Assembly (NCBI RefSeq): GCF_036320965.1
Contig: NC_092271.1
Coordinates: 15,864,096-15,928,095, forward strand
Direction: 5' to 3'
Length of the DNA stretch: 64,000 bases
DNA from: Panulirus ornatus
Lineage: Eukaryota; Arthropoda; Malacostraca; Decapoda; Palinuridae
The notes under the pieces: generated by a model
Told to the model about the DNA's origin: nothing
The model's database searches: none
Seen by the model: the letters and a program-made list of their open reading frames with translations, nothing else
Position numbers and translations under genes: made by a program
Part shown: piece by piece, positions 1-11,689 of the stretch
How the letters are laid out: each line of letters starts with the position of its first letter
Position numbering within the stretch: position 1 is the first letter of the stretch

Positions 1-500
1 ATTTCTAATGCATAAACACTAATAATAATCAATCTCTCACAATCCATTTTCATTTCTACCCACGTTAATATGGGACTCACTTCCTTAAACTCTTTCACTT
101 ATTCAAACAACTCCACCTACAAAAGTTGAGCTAATTCTTCTAAGCTCTTGCCTCACACTAACCCCTGGCTTTAACCCAAAGACATTTTCAAACCATTCTC
201 CTCCTTTCCCCTTTACCTTTTTTCCACTCAGAGATTGAACATTTCCTCATACAAAGCACCTTTCTCTCTCTTACTCTTACTAATCTTGGTTACATCCACA
301 CACTCTCAGACACCCTGGCCTATGCCCTTGAGAAAGATAAGTACTCCCTGCTTGACTCCTCCCTTTAGAAACTAGAAATACAAAGGGAGAGAGTTTTCAG
401 TCCCTTGCTCCCACGCTCCCATCTACTTTTACCACCTTCCAGGATACAAAGGGAATATGTGGCAAGTATTCTTTTTCCCCTATCCCCAGGGATCCTGCAC
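1..500 (-). mobile_element. LINE-A 5' end and endonuclease remnant
   Basis: Read on the minus strand, bases 500 to about 370 repeat the family 5' end (TGGGGATAGGGG, then GAATACTT and the G-rich stretch). Bases 370-1 continue into the region that precedes and starts the endonuclease in the copy at 55884-56237. The reading frame is broken many times. The element runs off the left edge of the window, so its 3' part cannot be seen. Homology is by eye against the better copy near 56 kb. Confidence 0.55.
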
Positions 501-1307
501 CCCTTCAGTCGATTTCTACAACATGCAGGGAAGGTGTGGGAAGTATTCTCTCACCTCTATCAACAAGGATCTGGTATACATTTGTTGCCTCTTTTAATTT
601 GCAGGGAATATGTGGGAAGTATTCTTTCTCCCATATCCCCATATAAAAATGTACAGAAATATGTAAATACAAAACAAACATGGACCATATCCTTTACCAA
701 GAGTAATTTGAGTTTTACAAAGGGTGCTAGCTTCTCCGACTCATTTGTTTCCCTGTCTCATTATTTCTTCAATCTACCAAACCATTCTAACTATTTCTGC
801 CATCATTATTTTGAATATCTGCATAATCATCAGTCCTTGCACTAGGTTAGAACTTACTGAAGAGAGATGTGTAGAAATACTATATGAAAAGTACAATTTA
901 TTGTATCATTCACCTAGTATAAGATGAATGTTTTTAACTATAAACAATGCTGGCCTGAACAGGTTTGCAAGCATTCTAGTTCTATGTAGTACTTCAATTT
1001 CTACCTTTATTTTTCTGAAATAACCCACTGAAGAAAAATGTACAGAAAAAGCATATGAAACTTACAAATTACTGTATCATTTACCATTCATAATCTGAAT
1101 ATTTTCAGCAGAGGTCTCTTGCAGGTAGGAAGGAATTCCAACTACTTTCTCCTACATTCTAATTGATGTATTCATGCATGAAGTAAGAACTTACTGAAGA
1201 GAACAAGTTTAATGTTTTGAACTGATGACTGGGCTACACTTAGATTCCATCTGAGCAATTTTCCATTTTTCTGAATACAGCACTAAATATCAGTACATGC
1301 ACTAGGT

Positions 1308-2740
1308 TATTTTTGTTTTATCGCTGTCTCCCACGTTTGCAAGGTAGAGCAAGGAAACAGACGAAAGAAATGGCCCAACCCACCCACATACACATGTATA
1401 TACATACACGTCCACACACGCAAATATACATACCTATACATCTCAATGTACACATATATATATACACACAGACACATACATATATACCCATGCACACAAT
1501 TCACACTGTCTGCCTTTATTCATTCCCATCGCCACCTCGCCACACATGGAATACCATCCCCCTCCCCCCTCATGTGTGCGAGGTAGCGCTAGGAAAGACA
1601 ACAAAGGCCCCATTCGTTCACACTCAGTCTCTAGCTGTCATGCAATAATGCCCGAAACCACAGCTCCATTTCCACATCCAGGCCCCACACAACTTTCCAT
1701 GGTTTACCACAGACGCTTCACATGCCCTGATTCAATCCAATGACAGCACGTCAACCCCAGTATACCACATCGATCCAATTCACTCTATTCCTTGCCCGCC
1801 TTACACCCTCCTGCATGTTCAGGCCCCGATCACTCAAAATCTTTTTCACTCCATCTTTCCACCTCCAATTTGGTCTCCCACTTCTCCTCGTTCCCTCCAC
1901 TTCCGACACATATATCCTCTTGGTCAATCTTTCCTCACTCATTCTCTCCATGTGCCCAAACCATTTCAAAACACCCTCTTCTGCTCTCTCAACAACACAC
2001 TTTTTATTTCCATACATCTCTCTTACCCTTACATTACTTACTCGATCAAACCACCTCACACCACACATTGTCCTCAAACATCTCATTTCCAGCACATCCA
2101 CCCTCCTCCCCACAACTCTATCCATAGCCCACGCCTCACAACCATACAACATTGTTGGAACCACTATTCCTTCAAACATACCCATTTTTGCTTTCCAAGA
2201 TAATGTTCTCGACTTCCACACATTCTTCAAGGCTCCCAGGATTTTCGCCCCCTCCCCCACCCTATGATTCACTTCCGCTTCCATGGTTCCATCCGCTGCC
2301 AGATCCACTCCCAGACATCTAAAACACTTTACTTCCTCCAGTTTTTCTTCATTCAAATTTACCTCCCAATTGACTTGACCCTCAACCCTACTGTAGCTAA
2401 TAACCTTGCTCTTATTCACATTTACTCTTAACTTTCTTCTTTCACACACTTTACCAAACTCAGTCACCAGCTTCTGCAGTTTCTCACATGAATCAGCCAC
2501 CAGCGCTGTATCATCAGCGAACAACAACTGACTCACTTCCCAAGCTCTCTCATCCACAACAGACTTCATACTTGCCCCTCTTTCCAAAACTCTTGCATTC
2601 ACCTCCCTAACAACCCCATCCATAAACAAATTAAACAACCATGGAGACATCACACACCCCTGCCGCAAACCTACATTCACTGAGAACCAATCACTTTCAT
2701 CTCTTCCTACACGTACACATGCCTTACATCCTCGATAAAA
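1308..2740 (-). mobile_element. 5'-truncated LINE-A copy with target-site duplication
   Basis: This is a minus-strand insertion flanked by the direct repeat ACTAGGT (1301-1307 and 2741-2747), as expected from target-primed reverse transcription. The reading frame (1751 to about 2742) starts inside the RT domain at SFYRGCKACV. It keeps motif B (GLRQGCVMSP) and the catalytic box LLFADDTALVA, and continues through the thumb/connection region (YGCEAWAMD, GRPNWRWKDGVKKIL). It stops early because a CGA arginine codon reads TGA. The 3' UTR of the long type (about 1316-1740) has ACAT/ACAC microsatellite and the family tail. Endonuclease and the first half of RT are missing. Confidence 0.9.
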
Positions 2741-3167
2741 ACTAGGTACCAAACTAAAATACATGAGTACAATAGAATACAAGAAAAAAGCAATTTACCG
2801 CATCATTCATGGAGTTGAAAATGTGATCGCAAACAGTTGTTCCCTGTAGCATTCATGTCTACACCTATTTTCACCATTATTTTACTAAGTACAAAATTTG
2901 TTATTTGTTTAAAAGCTAAGTAAGTACCTACAAGAAAAAAAAATGAGAATAGTGAAAATTACAATTTATCATACCATACACCAAGTATAGGTTGAATGTT
3001 TTGAATGGAAGACAAGTGCATGAAAAGTATAAATCCCAACTCCTTTAGCATTTCTCTCCTCAAAGTTACCAAAGACATACATAATCATTATTAACTTATG
3101 CATTAGTTATGAACCTACTAAACAGAATTGTTAGAAAATATGAAAAATTTTTCTTTTTATATCATAT

Positions 3168-3662
3168 ATAATCGCTGTTTCCTATGTCAGCGAGGTAGCA
3201 CCAGGAAACAAATGAAATATGGCCCAGCCACTCATGTACACATATAGATACATAAACACCCATATATGCACATACACATACAAATACATATCCACATATA
3301 CATACTCACACACAGGAATTTACATATATACACATGTAAATATTCATAATTGCTTGCCCTCATCCATTCCTGCCACTAACCCGCCCCACAGGAAACAGCA
3401 TTGCTAGCCCCCGCTTCAGCGAGGTAGTGCCGGGAAAACAGACAAAGAAAAGCCACATTCATTCACACTCAGTCTCTGGCTGTCATGTGTAATGCACCAA
3501 AACCACAGCTCCCTATCCACCTCCAGGCCCCACAGACCTTTCCATGGTTTACTCAAGATGCTTCACTTGCCCTGGTTCTGTCCACTGACAGCACATCGAC
3601 CCTGGTATACCACATTGTTCCAATTCAATCTATTTCTTGCACGCCTCTCACTATCCTGTATG
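3168..3662 (-). mobile_element. LINE-A 3' fragment, divergent older subfamily
   Basis: The plus strand reads the inverted family tail (CGCTGTTTCC, GCGAGGTAGCACCAGG), then ACAC/ACAT microsatellite, then the 3' UTR, ending near the RT stop region. It carries the variant block CACAGGAAACAGCA, shared with 44917-45425 but absent from the common copies, which marks an older subfamily. No open frame is kept. Confidence 0.75.
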
Positions 3663-4429
3663 TATATCTTCAATATTTTGACCTGATGGCAATTGCAAGC
3701 AAGGAAAGAATTCTATTTCAGCTATTTTCCTTTATAAATTTCTGAATATGTAGATAATCATCAATTCAAGCAATTAGTAGGAAGCTACTAAAGAGAAATG
3801 AGAAGAAACAGTGCATGAAGAATATAATTTACAGCATCAATCACTTAATATAATCTTTTAGCAAAAGGCAATTTCTGCCTCTGGAATCCCAAGCATTCAT
3901 GTTCCAAGTACCACTTACATTTACACACCCATTTTTATCAATTTGCAAAAGATGTCAATTATTGTCAGTCATTAAGAACTAACTGAAGAGAAATGTGAAG
4001 AAAAAATATCAGAAAAAATTACCATTGCTATCTCACTAACATAAGAAATGGCAAAAGAACATGAAAAAATTCAACTCATTACTTAATGATTATGATCTAA
4101 GTGTTTTGAACAAACGATCATGAACAACATAAAAATTCCAACTTTCATACATTTTCTCCTAAACCTTACTGAATCGGAAGATAATCATCAATTAATGAAT
4201 TATGTAAGAGCCTAGTTAAGAGAGCTGTAGAGAAAATAATATATGACAATTGTAATTTACCATACTATCTACCAACTGTATGTTGTTAAATGCTTTGAAC
4301 CATCATTCCTAGAAGACTGATACCTAACCCAGTGTTTGAGTCAAGCATTGCTGACCACAGCACTCAGTGAACATAGAAAAGGGAATTTTGAATAATCAAA
4401 CCTTTCGTTAAGTAGATTACAGTGTTAAG

Positions 4430-4880
4430 GAGATTTTGGGATGCAAGATACTCTACCTGTACTAGGTGCATAAGCTCTAAAAATCATACATAATGCACTT
4501 TCATTCTCACCCACATTAGTCAGCAATTCTTCTCCTAACTTAATGTATTCCCACAACTTCTCCCTCAGCACAAGTGGCACCCACTCCTTTGCTTCTGCTC
4601 TCGCACCAACCTAGGATTTCACCAATTGGGCATTCCCCCTTCTTTTCCTTAGTTTCACCCACAAACACATCTTGGTTTTTCCTCTCCCCTTATTTCTACC
4701 TTATACAGCCCTACAGACTCAGACATCCTAGCCTAAGCCTTCAATGAGGATAGGCACTCGTCCTTTCGCTGCTTCCTTTGTTCCAACTCTTATAAAGTGA
4801 AATACAAGGAAAGTAGGATCACTGATCCCCCACTCAAGCACCTTTTACTTAAACTCTACAATGCACGAAGATATGAGTGT
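4430..4880 (-). mobile_element. LINE-A 5' region / endonuclease remnant (weak)
   Basis: On the minus strand this AG-rich stretch follows the same order as the LINE 5' end at 56.1 kb: CTTTCCTTGTATTTCA, a GGAAGCAG block, a CTCATTGAAGG block, then an endonuclease-like stretch ending in a degenerate AYAP motif near 4450. Frames are broken. This is alignment by eye of decayed sequence, and a chance resemblance of GA-rich DNA is possible. Confidence 0.4.
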
Positions 4881-6404
4881 AGTTTTGTTTCTCACCTATT
4901 CCTGAAATTTATTACAGGCACATCAAAAATTTGTGTCTGGAACCTAAAACATTGCCAATCTTTTTTTGAAGTTTAGTGTGAATATAAATACATTTCAAAA
5001 TACCAAAATACCTTGAAAATAAACACCAAAGAGGGATCAAAGAATCCTTTAAACCAAGTGCTTGTGGCAAATACTCTGAAGAGCATATCCAATATCAAGA
5101 TTCTTGGTTATCTCACTTCTAAAGAAAAACCCTTTAATAGTTGGTAAAAGAATAATAACACCCTGATGACACAGACAGCTGTCCTCAGTATCTGGCCAGC
5201 AAATTATCTGGCATAAAGAGTTGCTCTAATTCTAGTCCTTACAAAACAGGAGTGAAAAGCAAAACAGTATCTCATCTAGGTTGTGTATTATCATTAGCAA
5301 TCATTCCCAAACATACATAAATCTAAGATGTATTAACACTAAAGAACATTGAAGAAACATGGCCTTTCGAGCGTAAAACTCCCTCACCATACAGTAAAAT
5401 AGGCAAACACACACAACACAAACATCCATGTGAGAGGGACACCAGCATCATCCCCTACGGTCAATGGACAGTCTTATAATGCAAATGAAGACTGATTTTT
5501 TCTTTGTGTTCTGTTTTAAAAGATAAAGGATTTGTACATTTTTCTTTTCACTATTCTTTACTCAGGTAAACACAACACAACAGAAGCTAACTACAGATCT
5601 ATGCAACATTTATCTCCTATAATTCTATCTATATCTCTGATACCTGTTCCAACTGGAATTCCCTCAAAGGGGTGGCCATGACAACAGTCTCCAAAACTAA
5701 AGAATTCCAGTGGCATGTCTTAGCCTTTATCAACTCACCCTTCACAGGCCACTAGCAGAGGGCATGTATAGTGCAGTGTTTGCAGAGGCTCCAACATTAA
5801 TGTTCCTGATGACTGCTTCTATCTAATGCTTCTACCAATTACTTCTACCTAATATTCCTGCCTAAATGTTCCTAACTACTGCTCCTACCATTTTGCCAAA
5901 AGGCAAGGATAGTGCAGGAAAATCTAGAGTTATGAAGAATGAGCTACATGAGTTAAGTGTCATCAAGTGTTACATATGACAAGGAGAGATTGTATGTTGT
6001 TGACAAAATGCCAATAGTCCACATGTTAATGTGGCTGAAAGAAAAAAGAGCTACCTGGGTCAGAGGAGTGCAACTTGACAACCAATAAAGTGCTGGCTCA
6101 CTGAGCAAATGTCACTAACCCTCCTGATACCCAGATAGACAGTACTGGTAATATACCTCCCTGGTTGCTGACTGCCAACCAACTACTACCTATAATCATA
6201 ATCTCTTATAAATATACAAAACATTGTTTACAGCAATTTCTTGGCAAACTATACAAACTGGATGGGTCTACATTAAAAAATCATGAAATTCTCCCTAATG
6301 AGATAAAAACACCTTTGTAGCAACATTCAAAAAATGCTAAATAAATAAAACAACTATTCACAATTGATTTCATGTTAGTGAATTTATCAACATAACATAC
6401 ATAC
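4881..6404. other. AGO1 intron 3 (partial), no gene recognised
   Basis: This is AT-rich sequence downstream (in gene sense) of argonaute exon 3. The only repeat seen is a short tail around 5366-5410 (GTAAAACTCCCTCACCATACAG) that resembles the end of the decayed non-LTR element at 58060-58110. The next argonaute exon, expected to encode the rest of the N domain, was not found here and probably lies left of the window. Confidence 0.5.
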
Positions 6405-6610
6405 CTTTAAGCTGCCAAAGATTCTGGGAAAGGCATGGACCATAGTCTCGATAATTTCTCTGTTGACTTTCCGAGGGCATTTATCAGGTTGGATACTAAC
6501 ATCATAGTGATGGATGTAGCCCCTGGGCATTGATATCTGGAAGTGGTTTGCCCGTAACGTAATTGGTCTTCCTTCACGTCCCAGGTTGGGCCGCCTCGGT
6601 GCTACAAAGG
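6405..6610 (-). CDS. AGO1: Argonaute-1 exon 3 (start of N domain)
   Basis: This exon encodes 68 residues plus a split codon, beginning FVAPRRPNLGREGRP and continuing through RANHF, HHYDVSIQPDKCPRK, VNREIIETMV and FPRIFGSLK. This is the conserved opening of the argonaute N domain in AGO1-type, miRNA-loading argonautes: cytoplasmic RISC proteins that bind small RNAs and repress target mRNAs. The acceptor is TTTTTTACAG at 6611-6620 and the donor is GTATG at 6404 downward. The exon takes two bases of its first codon (A+CC, Thr), matching the one-base overhang of exon 2, and it ends on a whole codon. The PAZ, MID and PIWI parts are outside the window. The minus strand is certain from splice signals and frame. 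Confidence 0.95.
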
Positions 6611-7053
6611 CTGTAAAAAAGTCCTTAGTTACGTATCAACCTAAAGGTTGTTCCATTGAACATCAGTGCAGCCTGCAGCACAGGACAGTCATTTAGAGTA
6701 AAGTAAGACTGAGAGGAAATATTGCTTGAACTATCAAAAATATCTATACTAACTTGCATGGCCAACCTTTTAACAGGGGTCCTAATGAGTGCAAAACTGA
6801 AACAAGAGTAATGGGTCTTTTGCCATTCAATTGTATAGATGGATAGAAACATGCAAGGCAATCCATGAGCAGGTAAATCAATCTTCTCAAGTTCTGGCCA
6901 AGGTTATTTTGCAAATTAAAGTGTGACTTCCAGCAATGGACAATACAGACAGTAATGGAACAAGCAATCCCTAAGCATTTGCCATGCTATTCTAGTGAAA
7001 AAGAAGCCATCAAAATTTCAGTATAACAATTTATTTGTTTATTAACTTATCAT

Positions 7054-7188
7054 ACTTTGTCACTGTCTCCCGCATTAGCAAGGTAGCACAAGGAAACAGA
7101 CAAAAGAATGGCCCAACCCACCCACATACACATGTACATACATACACGTCCACACACGCACATATACATACCTATACATCTCAACGTA

Positions 7189-7220
<32 letters not shown>

Positions 7221-7412
7221 GACATATACATATATACACATGTACATAATTCGTACTGTCTGCCCATATTCATTCCCGTTGCCACCACGCCACACATGAA
7301 ATGACAACCCCCTCCCCCTAATGTGCGTAAGGTAGCACTAGGAAAAGACAACAAAGGCCACATTTGATCACACTCAATCTCTAGCTGTCATGTATAATGC
7401 ACCGAAACCATG
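7054..7412 (-). mobile_element. LINE-A 3' UTR fragment (long type)
   Basis: Inverted family tail (CACTGTCTCCCGCATTAGC, GGTAGCACAAGGAAAC), then GGCCCAACCCACCCACATAC, AC/AT microsatellite with a pure AC run near 7200-7220, and the block ending at TAATGCACCGAAACCA. There is no RT sequence, so this is a short 5'-truncated insertion. Confidence 0.85.
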
Positions 7413-7544
7413 ACTGGGTCATAAATAAAGACAATACATGAATACGTTTCACCTCCAAGCTTGAGGAATGGATCTGAAATTAATTTTCTTAAAGGGGTAG
7501 GTCTGTGATACTTTAGAACTGCAGAAGCATTATAGGTGATTCAG

Positions 7545-8440
7545 TTGATGTTTACAGACGATGCACCTCTAGTGACAGAATCAGAGAGGAACTTCAGAAG
7601 TTGATGACAAATTTCGTGATATTGTGAGGCAAGTTGACAGTGAATATGTTAAAGAGTAAATAAGTGCAACAGTGGAATAAGAAAGGATGGCTTGAGTGAA
7701 ATTTTGAATGCAGAGGACCTAGAGAAAGTGTAGTGCTTTAGGAACCTGAGAGTGATCTTGCTCACAGACGGAACCATGGAGGGATAAGTGTGTCAAAGGA
7801 TGGGAATGGGGGTTAAGGTCCTGGGTGCAATGAGGAATGTCTATTTGAACAAAGATGGAAATGCCTGAAGGTATATTAGACCAAACAGTGTTGTATGGAT
7901 GAGAATCTTGGGCCTCGAATGCAAAAGGGTAAACATGATAGAAATAAAATGCCTAAGGACAATAATTACACAACTCCATAACCCTTCTGGGGCCAGCAGC
8001 TCTTAGGCTGCACTTCAAAGAAAAGCAAGAAAATGGTGAACTTCTTTGGAGGAAAAGTTCCTCAAAGAAACAGAACACTTTTTGTCCAGATAACTTTTCA
8101 ATTTAGATGCAAGCATAAGTAGGTAAAGTCTGGCAACACCCATGGACAACAAATGAAGTAAGTCAAGGTAATCAAACAAGAAATGACAGTGTAAAGCTAT
8201 GCTGAAATGTCTTAGTCATATGAGGAAGATGAGCAAAGACAATGACTATGAGAATCTACAAGTCATAAGTGGACACAGGAGGGAGAAAGGGAAGACCGAG
8301 ACTAGATGGATGGATGGTGTGAAAAAAGCTTTGGATTATCAGGGCATGAACATTCTGGAGGGTGAAAATCAGATTAGCACAGTGCAAGTGGTGAAGGAAT
8401 GTACAGTAAGTGGGCTGAACCAGGGTATATAAAGCAAACA
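7545..8440 (+). mobile_element. Strongly decayed LINE-A-related RT C-terminal half
   Basis: Plus-strand sequence follows the RT order of the family with many lesions: a TTTACAGACGATGCACC remnant of the FADDTAL box near 7549, an ELQKLMTNF segment, an ACGGAACCATGGAGG block near 7770, and a last open stretch (8199-8432). That stretch encodes SHMRKMSKDN, TRWMDGVKKALDYQGMNI and VSGLNQGI, parallel to GHMERMSEER, WRWKDGVKKIL and VNGLNQGM in young copies. Far older than its neighbours or from a separate subfamily. Confidence 0.75.
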
Positions 8441-8458
8441 AGGTAAACCATGGAATAG

Positions 8459-8611
8459 TCTGTGGTGGTCAAATGTAGATTGTGCCCCCCTTGGTTCAAA
8501 AAATTATACAGGAGAGCTGAAGGTGGGAAGTGTGTATCTGTGGTGGTCAAATGTGGATGGTGCCCCCTGGTTTCAAAATATTATACTGGAAAGCTGAATG
8601 TGGTAAGTGCA
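8459..8611. repeat. Two-copy ~77-base tandem repeat
   Basis: The segment beginning TCTGTGGTGGTCAAATGT and ending near GCTGAA.GTGG(G/T)AAGTG occurs twice in succession (about 8459-8535 and 8536-8611). It lies directly after the decayed LINE end. Confidence 0.75.
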
Positions 8612-8849
8612 TAAGTAAGGCTACTGTTTGTTTGTTCAACACTACCCTGCTAAGGGAGATGCACAATTATACCGAGAATTTAAAGAAAGCTAATTATTGA
8701 GTCAATGTCTAAGAAAATTTCTTAAAATTCTGTCATCATGTAACAATTATGTATGTATAAGTCTCAAGATCTGAATAAATCGAACAGTGACATGTTCTAC
8801 ATCAAAGACAAAACTTTGTTCTACACTACCCTTAAGCCTGACTTGTTCA

Positions 8850-11440
8850 TTATAAGAGTGAATGTTGGGGTGAAGAGGGTGGTGAGAGTAAGTGAGCTTG
8901 GGAAGGAGACTTGTGTGAGGAAGTACCAGGAGAGACTGAGTACAGAATGGAAAAAGGTGAGAACAATGGAAGTAAGGGGAGTGGGATGTATTTAGGGAAT
9001 CAGTGATGGATTGCACAAAAGATGCTTGTGGCATGAGAAGAGTGGGAGGTGGGTTGATTAGAAAGGGTAGTGAGTGGTGGGATGAAGAAGTAAGATTATT
9101 AGTGAAAGAGAAGAGAGAGGCATTTGGACGATTTTTGCAGGGAAAAAATGCAATTGAGTGGGAGATGTATAAAAGAAAGAGACAGGAGGTCAAGAGAAAG
9201 GTGCAAGAGGTGAAAAAGAGGGCAAATGAGAGTTGGGGTTAGAGAGTATCATTAAATTTTAGGGAGAATAAAAAGATGTTCTGGAAGGAGGTAAATAAAG
9301 TGCGTAAGACAAGGGAGCAAATGGGAACTTCAGTGAAGGGCGCAAATGGGGAGGTGATAACATGTAGTGATGTTGTGAGAAGGAGATGGAGTGAGTATTT
9401 TGAAGGTTTGTTGAATGTGTTTGATGATAGAGTGGCAGATATAGGGTGTTTTGGTCAAGGTGGTGTGCAAAGTGAGAGGGTTTGGGAAAATGATTTGGTA
9501 AACAGAGAAGAGGTAGTAAAAGCTTTGCGGAAGATGAAAGCCGGCAAGGCAGCAGGTTTGGATGGTATTGCAGTGGAATTTAATAAAAAAGGGGGTGACT
9601 GTATTATTGACTGGTTGGTAAGGTTATTTAATGTATGTATGACTCATGGTGAGGTGCCTGAGGATTGACGGAATGCGTGCATAGTGCCATTGTACAAAGG
9701 CAAAGGGGATAAGAGTGAGTGCTCAAATTACAGAGGTATAAGTTTGTTGAGTATTATATGGGAGGGTATTGATTGAGAGGGTGAAGGCATGTACAGAGCA
9801 TCAGACTGGGGAAGAGCAGTGTCGTTTCAGAAGTGGTAGAGGATGTGTGGATCAGGTGTTTGCTTTGAAGAATGTATGTGAGAAATACTTGGAAAAGCAA
9901 ATGGATTTGTATGTAGCATTTATGGATCTAGAGAAGGCATATGATAGAGCTGATAGAGATGCTCTGTGGAAGGTATTAAGAATATATGGTGTGGGAAGCA
10001 AGTTGTTAGAAGCAGTGAAAAGTTTTTATCAAGGATGTAAGGCATGTGTACGTGTAGGAAGAGAGGAAAGTGATTGGTTCTTAGTGAATGTAGGTTTGCG
10101 GCAGGGGTGTGTGATGTCTCCATGATTGTTTAATTTGTTTATGGATGGGGTTGTTAGGGAGGTGAATGCAAGAGTTTTGGAAAGAGGGGCAAGTATGCAG
10201 TCTGTTGTGGATGAGAGAGCTTGGGAAGTGAGTCAGTTGTTGTTTGCTGATGTTACAGCGCTGGTGGCTGATTCATGTGAGAAACTGCAGAAGCTGGTGA
10301 CGGAGTTTGGTAAAGTGTGTGAAAGAAGAAAGCTGAGAACAAATGTGAATAAGAGCAAGGTTATTAGGTACAGTAGGGTTGAGGGACAAGTCAATTGGGA
10401 GGTAAGTTTGAATGGAGAAAAACTGGAAGTGAAGTGTATTAGATATCTGGGAGTGGGTTTAGCAGCAGATGGAACCATGGAGGCGGAAGTGAATCATAGG
10501 GTGGGGGAGGGGGCGAAAGTTCTGGGAGCGTTGAAGAATGTGTGGAAGTCGAGAACATTATCTCGGAAAGCAAAAATGGGTATGTTTGAAGGAATAGCGG
10601 TTCCAACAATGTTATACGGTTGAGAGGCATGGGCTATGGATAGAGTTGTGCGGAGGAGGGTGGATGTGCTGGAAATGAGATGTTTCAGGACAATATGTGG
10701 TGTGAGGTGGTTTGATCGAGTAAGTTATGTAAGGGTAAGAGAGATGTGTGGTAATAAAGTGTGTGGTTGAGAGAGCAGAAGAGGGTGTTTTGAAATGGTT
10801 TGGTCACATGGAGAGAATGAATAAGGAAAGATTGACAAAAATGATATATGTGTCAGAGGTGGAGGGAACGAGGAGAAGTGGGTGACCAAATTGGAGGTGG
10901 AAAGATGGAGTGAAAAAGATTTTGAGTGATCGGGGCCTGAACATGCAGGAGGGTGAAAGGCGTGCAAGGAATAGTACAAACTGGAACGATGTGGTATAAC
11001 GGGGTCGACGTGCTGTCAATTGATTGAACCAGGGAATGTGAAGTGTCTGGGGTAAACCATGGAAAGTTCTGTGGGGCCTGGATGTGGAAAGGGAGATGTG
11101 GTTTCGGTGCATTATTACATGACAGCTAGAGACTGAGTGTGAACGAATGGGGCCTTTGTTGTCTTTTCCTAGCGCTACCTCGCACACATGAGGGGGTTGT
11201 TATTTCATGTGTGGCGAGGTGGCGATGGGAATGAATAAAGGCAGACAGTATGAATTATGTACATGTGTATATATGTATATGTCTGTGTGTGTGTATATAT
11301 ATATATGTATACGTTGAGATGTATAGGTATATATATTTGCGTGTGTGGACGTGTATGTATATACATGTGTATGTGGATGGGTTGGGCCATTCTTTCGTCT
11401 GTTTCCTTGCGCTACCTCGCTAACGCGGGAGACAGCGACA
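8850..11440 (+). mobile_element. Long LINE-A copy: linker, RT, long 3' UTR
   Basis: The order is: linker between endonuclease and RT (8850-9260); RT fingers and palm (9276-10600), with KMKAGKAAGLDGIAVEF, DLEKAYDRADRDALWK and GLRQGCVMSP; thumb/connection (10600-11030); and long 3' UTR with the tail GCTACCTCGCTAACGCGGG ending near 11440. Several lesions kill the frame: TAG after SWG at about 9240, TGA at 9666, a deletion near 9755, TGA for Trp at 10123, FADVTAL in place of FADDTAL (the second catalytic Asp is lost), and TGA at 10621. The endonuclease is absent. A SID element follows directly. Confidence 0.9.
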
Positions 11441-11447
11441 AAGCAAA

Positions 11448-11668
11448 ATACTTCCCATGTATTCCCTGCGTGTCGTAGAACGTGACTAAAAGGGAAGGGA
11501 GCGGGGAGGCTGGAAATCTTCCCCTCTCATTTTTTTTTAATTTTCCAAAGGAAGAAACAGAGAAGGGGGCCGGGTGAGGATGTTTCCTCAGAGGCCCAGT
11601 CCTCTGTTCTTAACGCTACCTCGCTGAGGTGGGAAATGGCGAATAGTATGAAAGAAAAAAGAAAGATA
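11448..11668 (+). mobile_element. SID element (LINE-derived short repeat)
   Basis: This copy starts at AATACTTCCCATGTATTCC, missing the first ~25 bases, fused directly to the tail of the preceding LINE-A. It runs through the GGGAAGGGAGCGGGGAGG block, the T-run, GGAACAGAG-like and AGGCCCAGTCCTCTG blocks, and ends CGCTACCTCGCTGAGG..GGCGAATAGT plus an A-rich end. Confidence 0.85.
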
Positions 11669-11689
11669 TATACATATATTTTTTTTTTA

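Larger units (their letters stand above)
845..4330. repeat. Decayed ~180-base satellite array interrupted by two LINE insertions
   Basis: A degenerate unit recurs with the landmarks ACTTACTGAAGAGA, then a run like GAAAATTACAATTTACC, then TATCAT, then TGAATGTTTTGAAC. Copies are visible from about 845, 1021, 1185, 2765, 2915, 3110, 3780, 3970 and 4205, spaced roughly 160-190 bases. LINE-A copies at 1308-2740 and 3168-3662 split the array. No coding function is seen. The monomer length is approximate because the units have diverged. Confidence 0.6.

Noticed and set aside
7108..7299. His/Thr/Tyr-rich frames in 3' UTR microsatellites (HTHTHT, TYIHMYI)
   Set aside because: AC/AT microsatellite within LINE-A 3' UTRs; the same frames recur at every copy.
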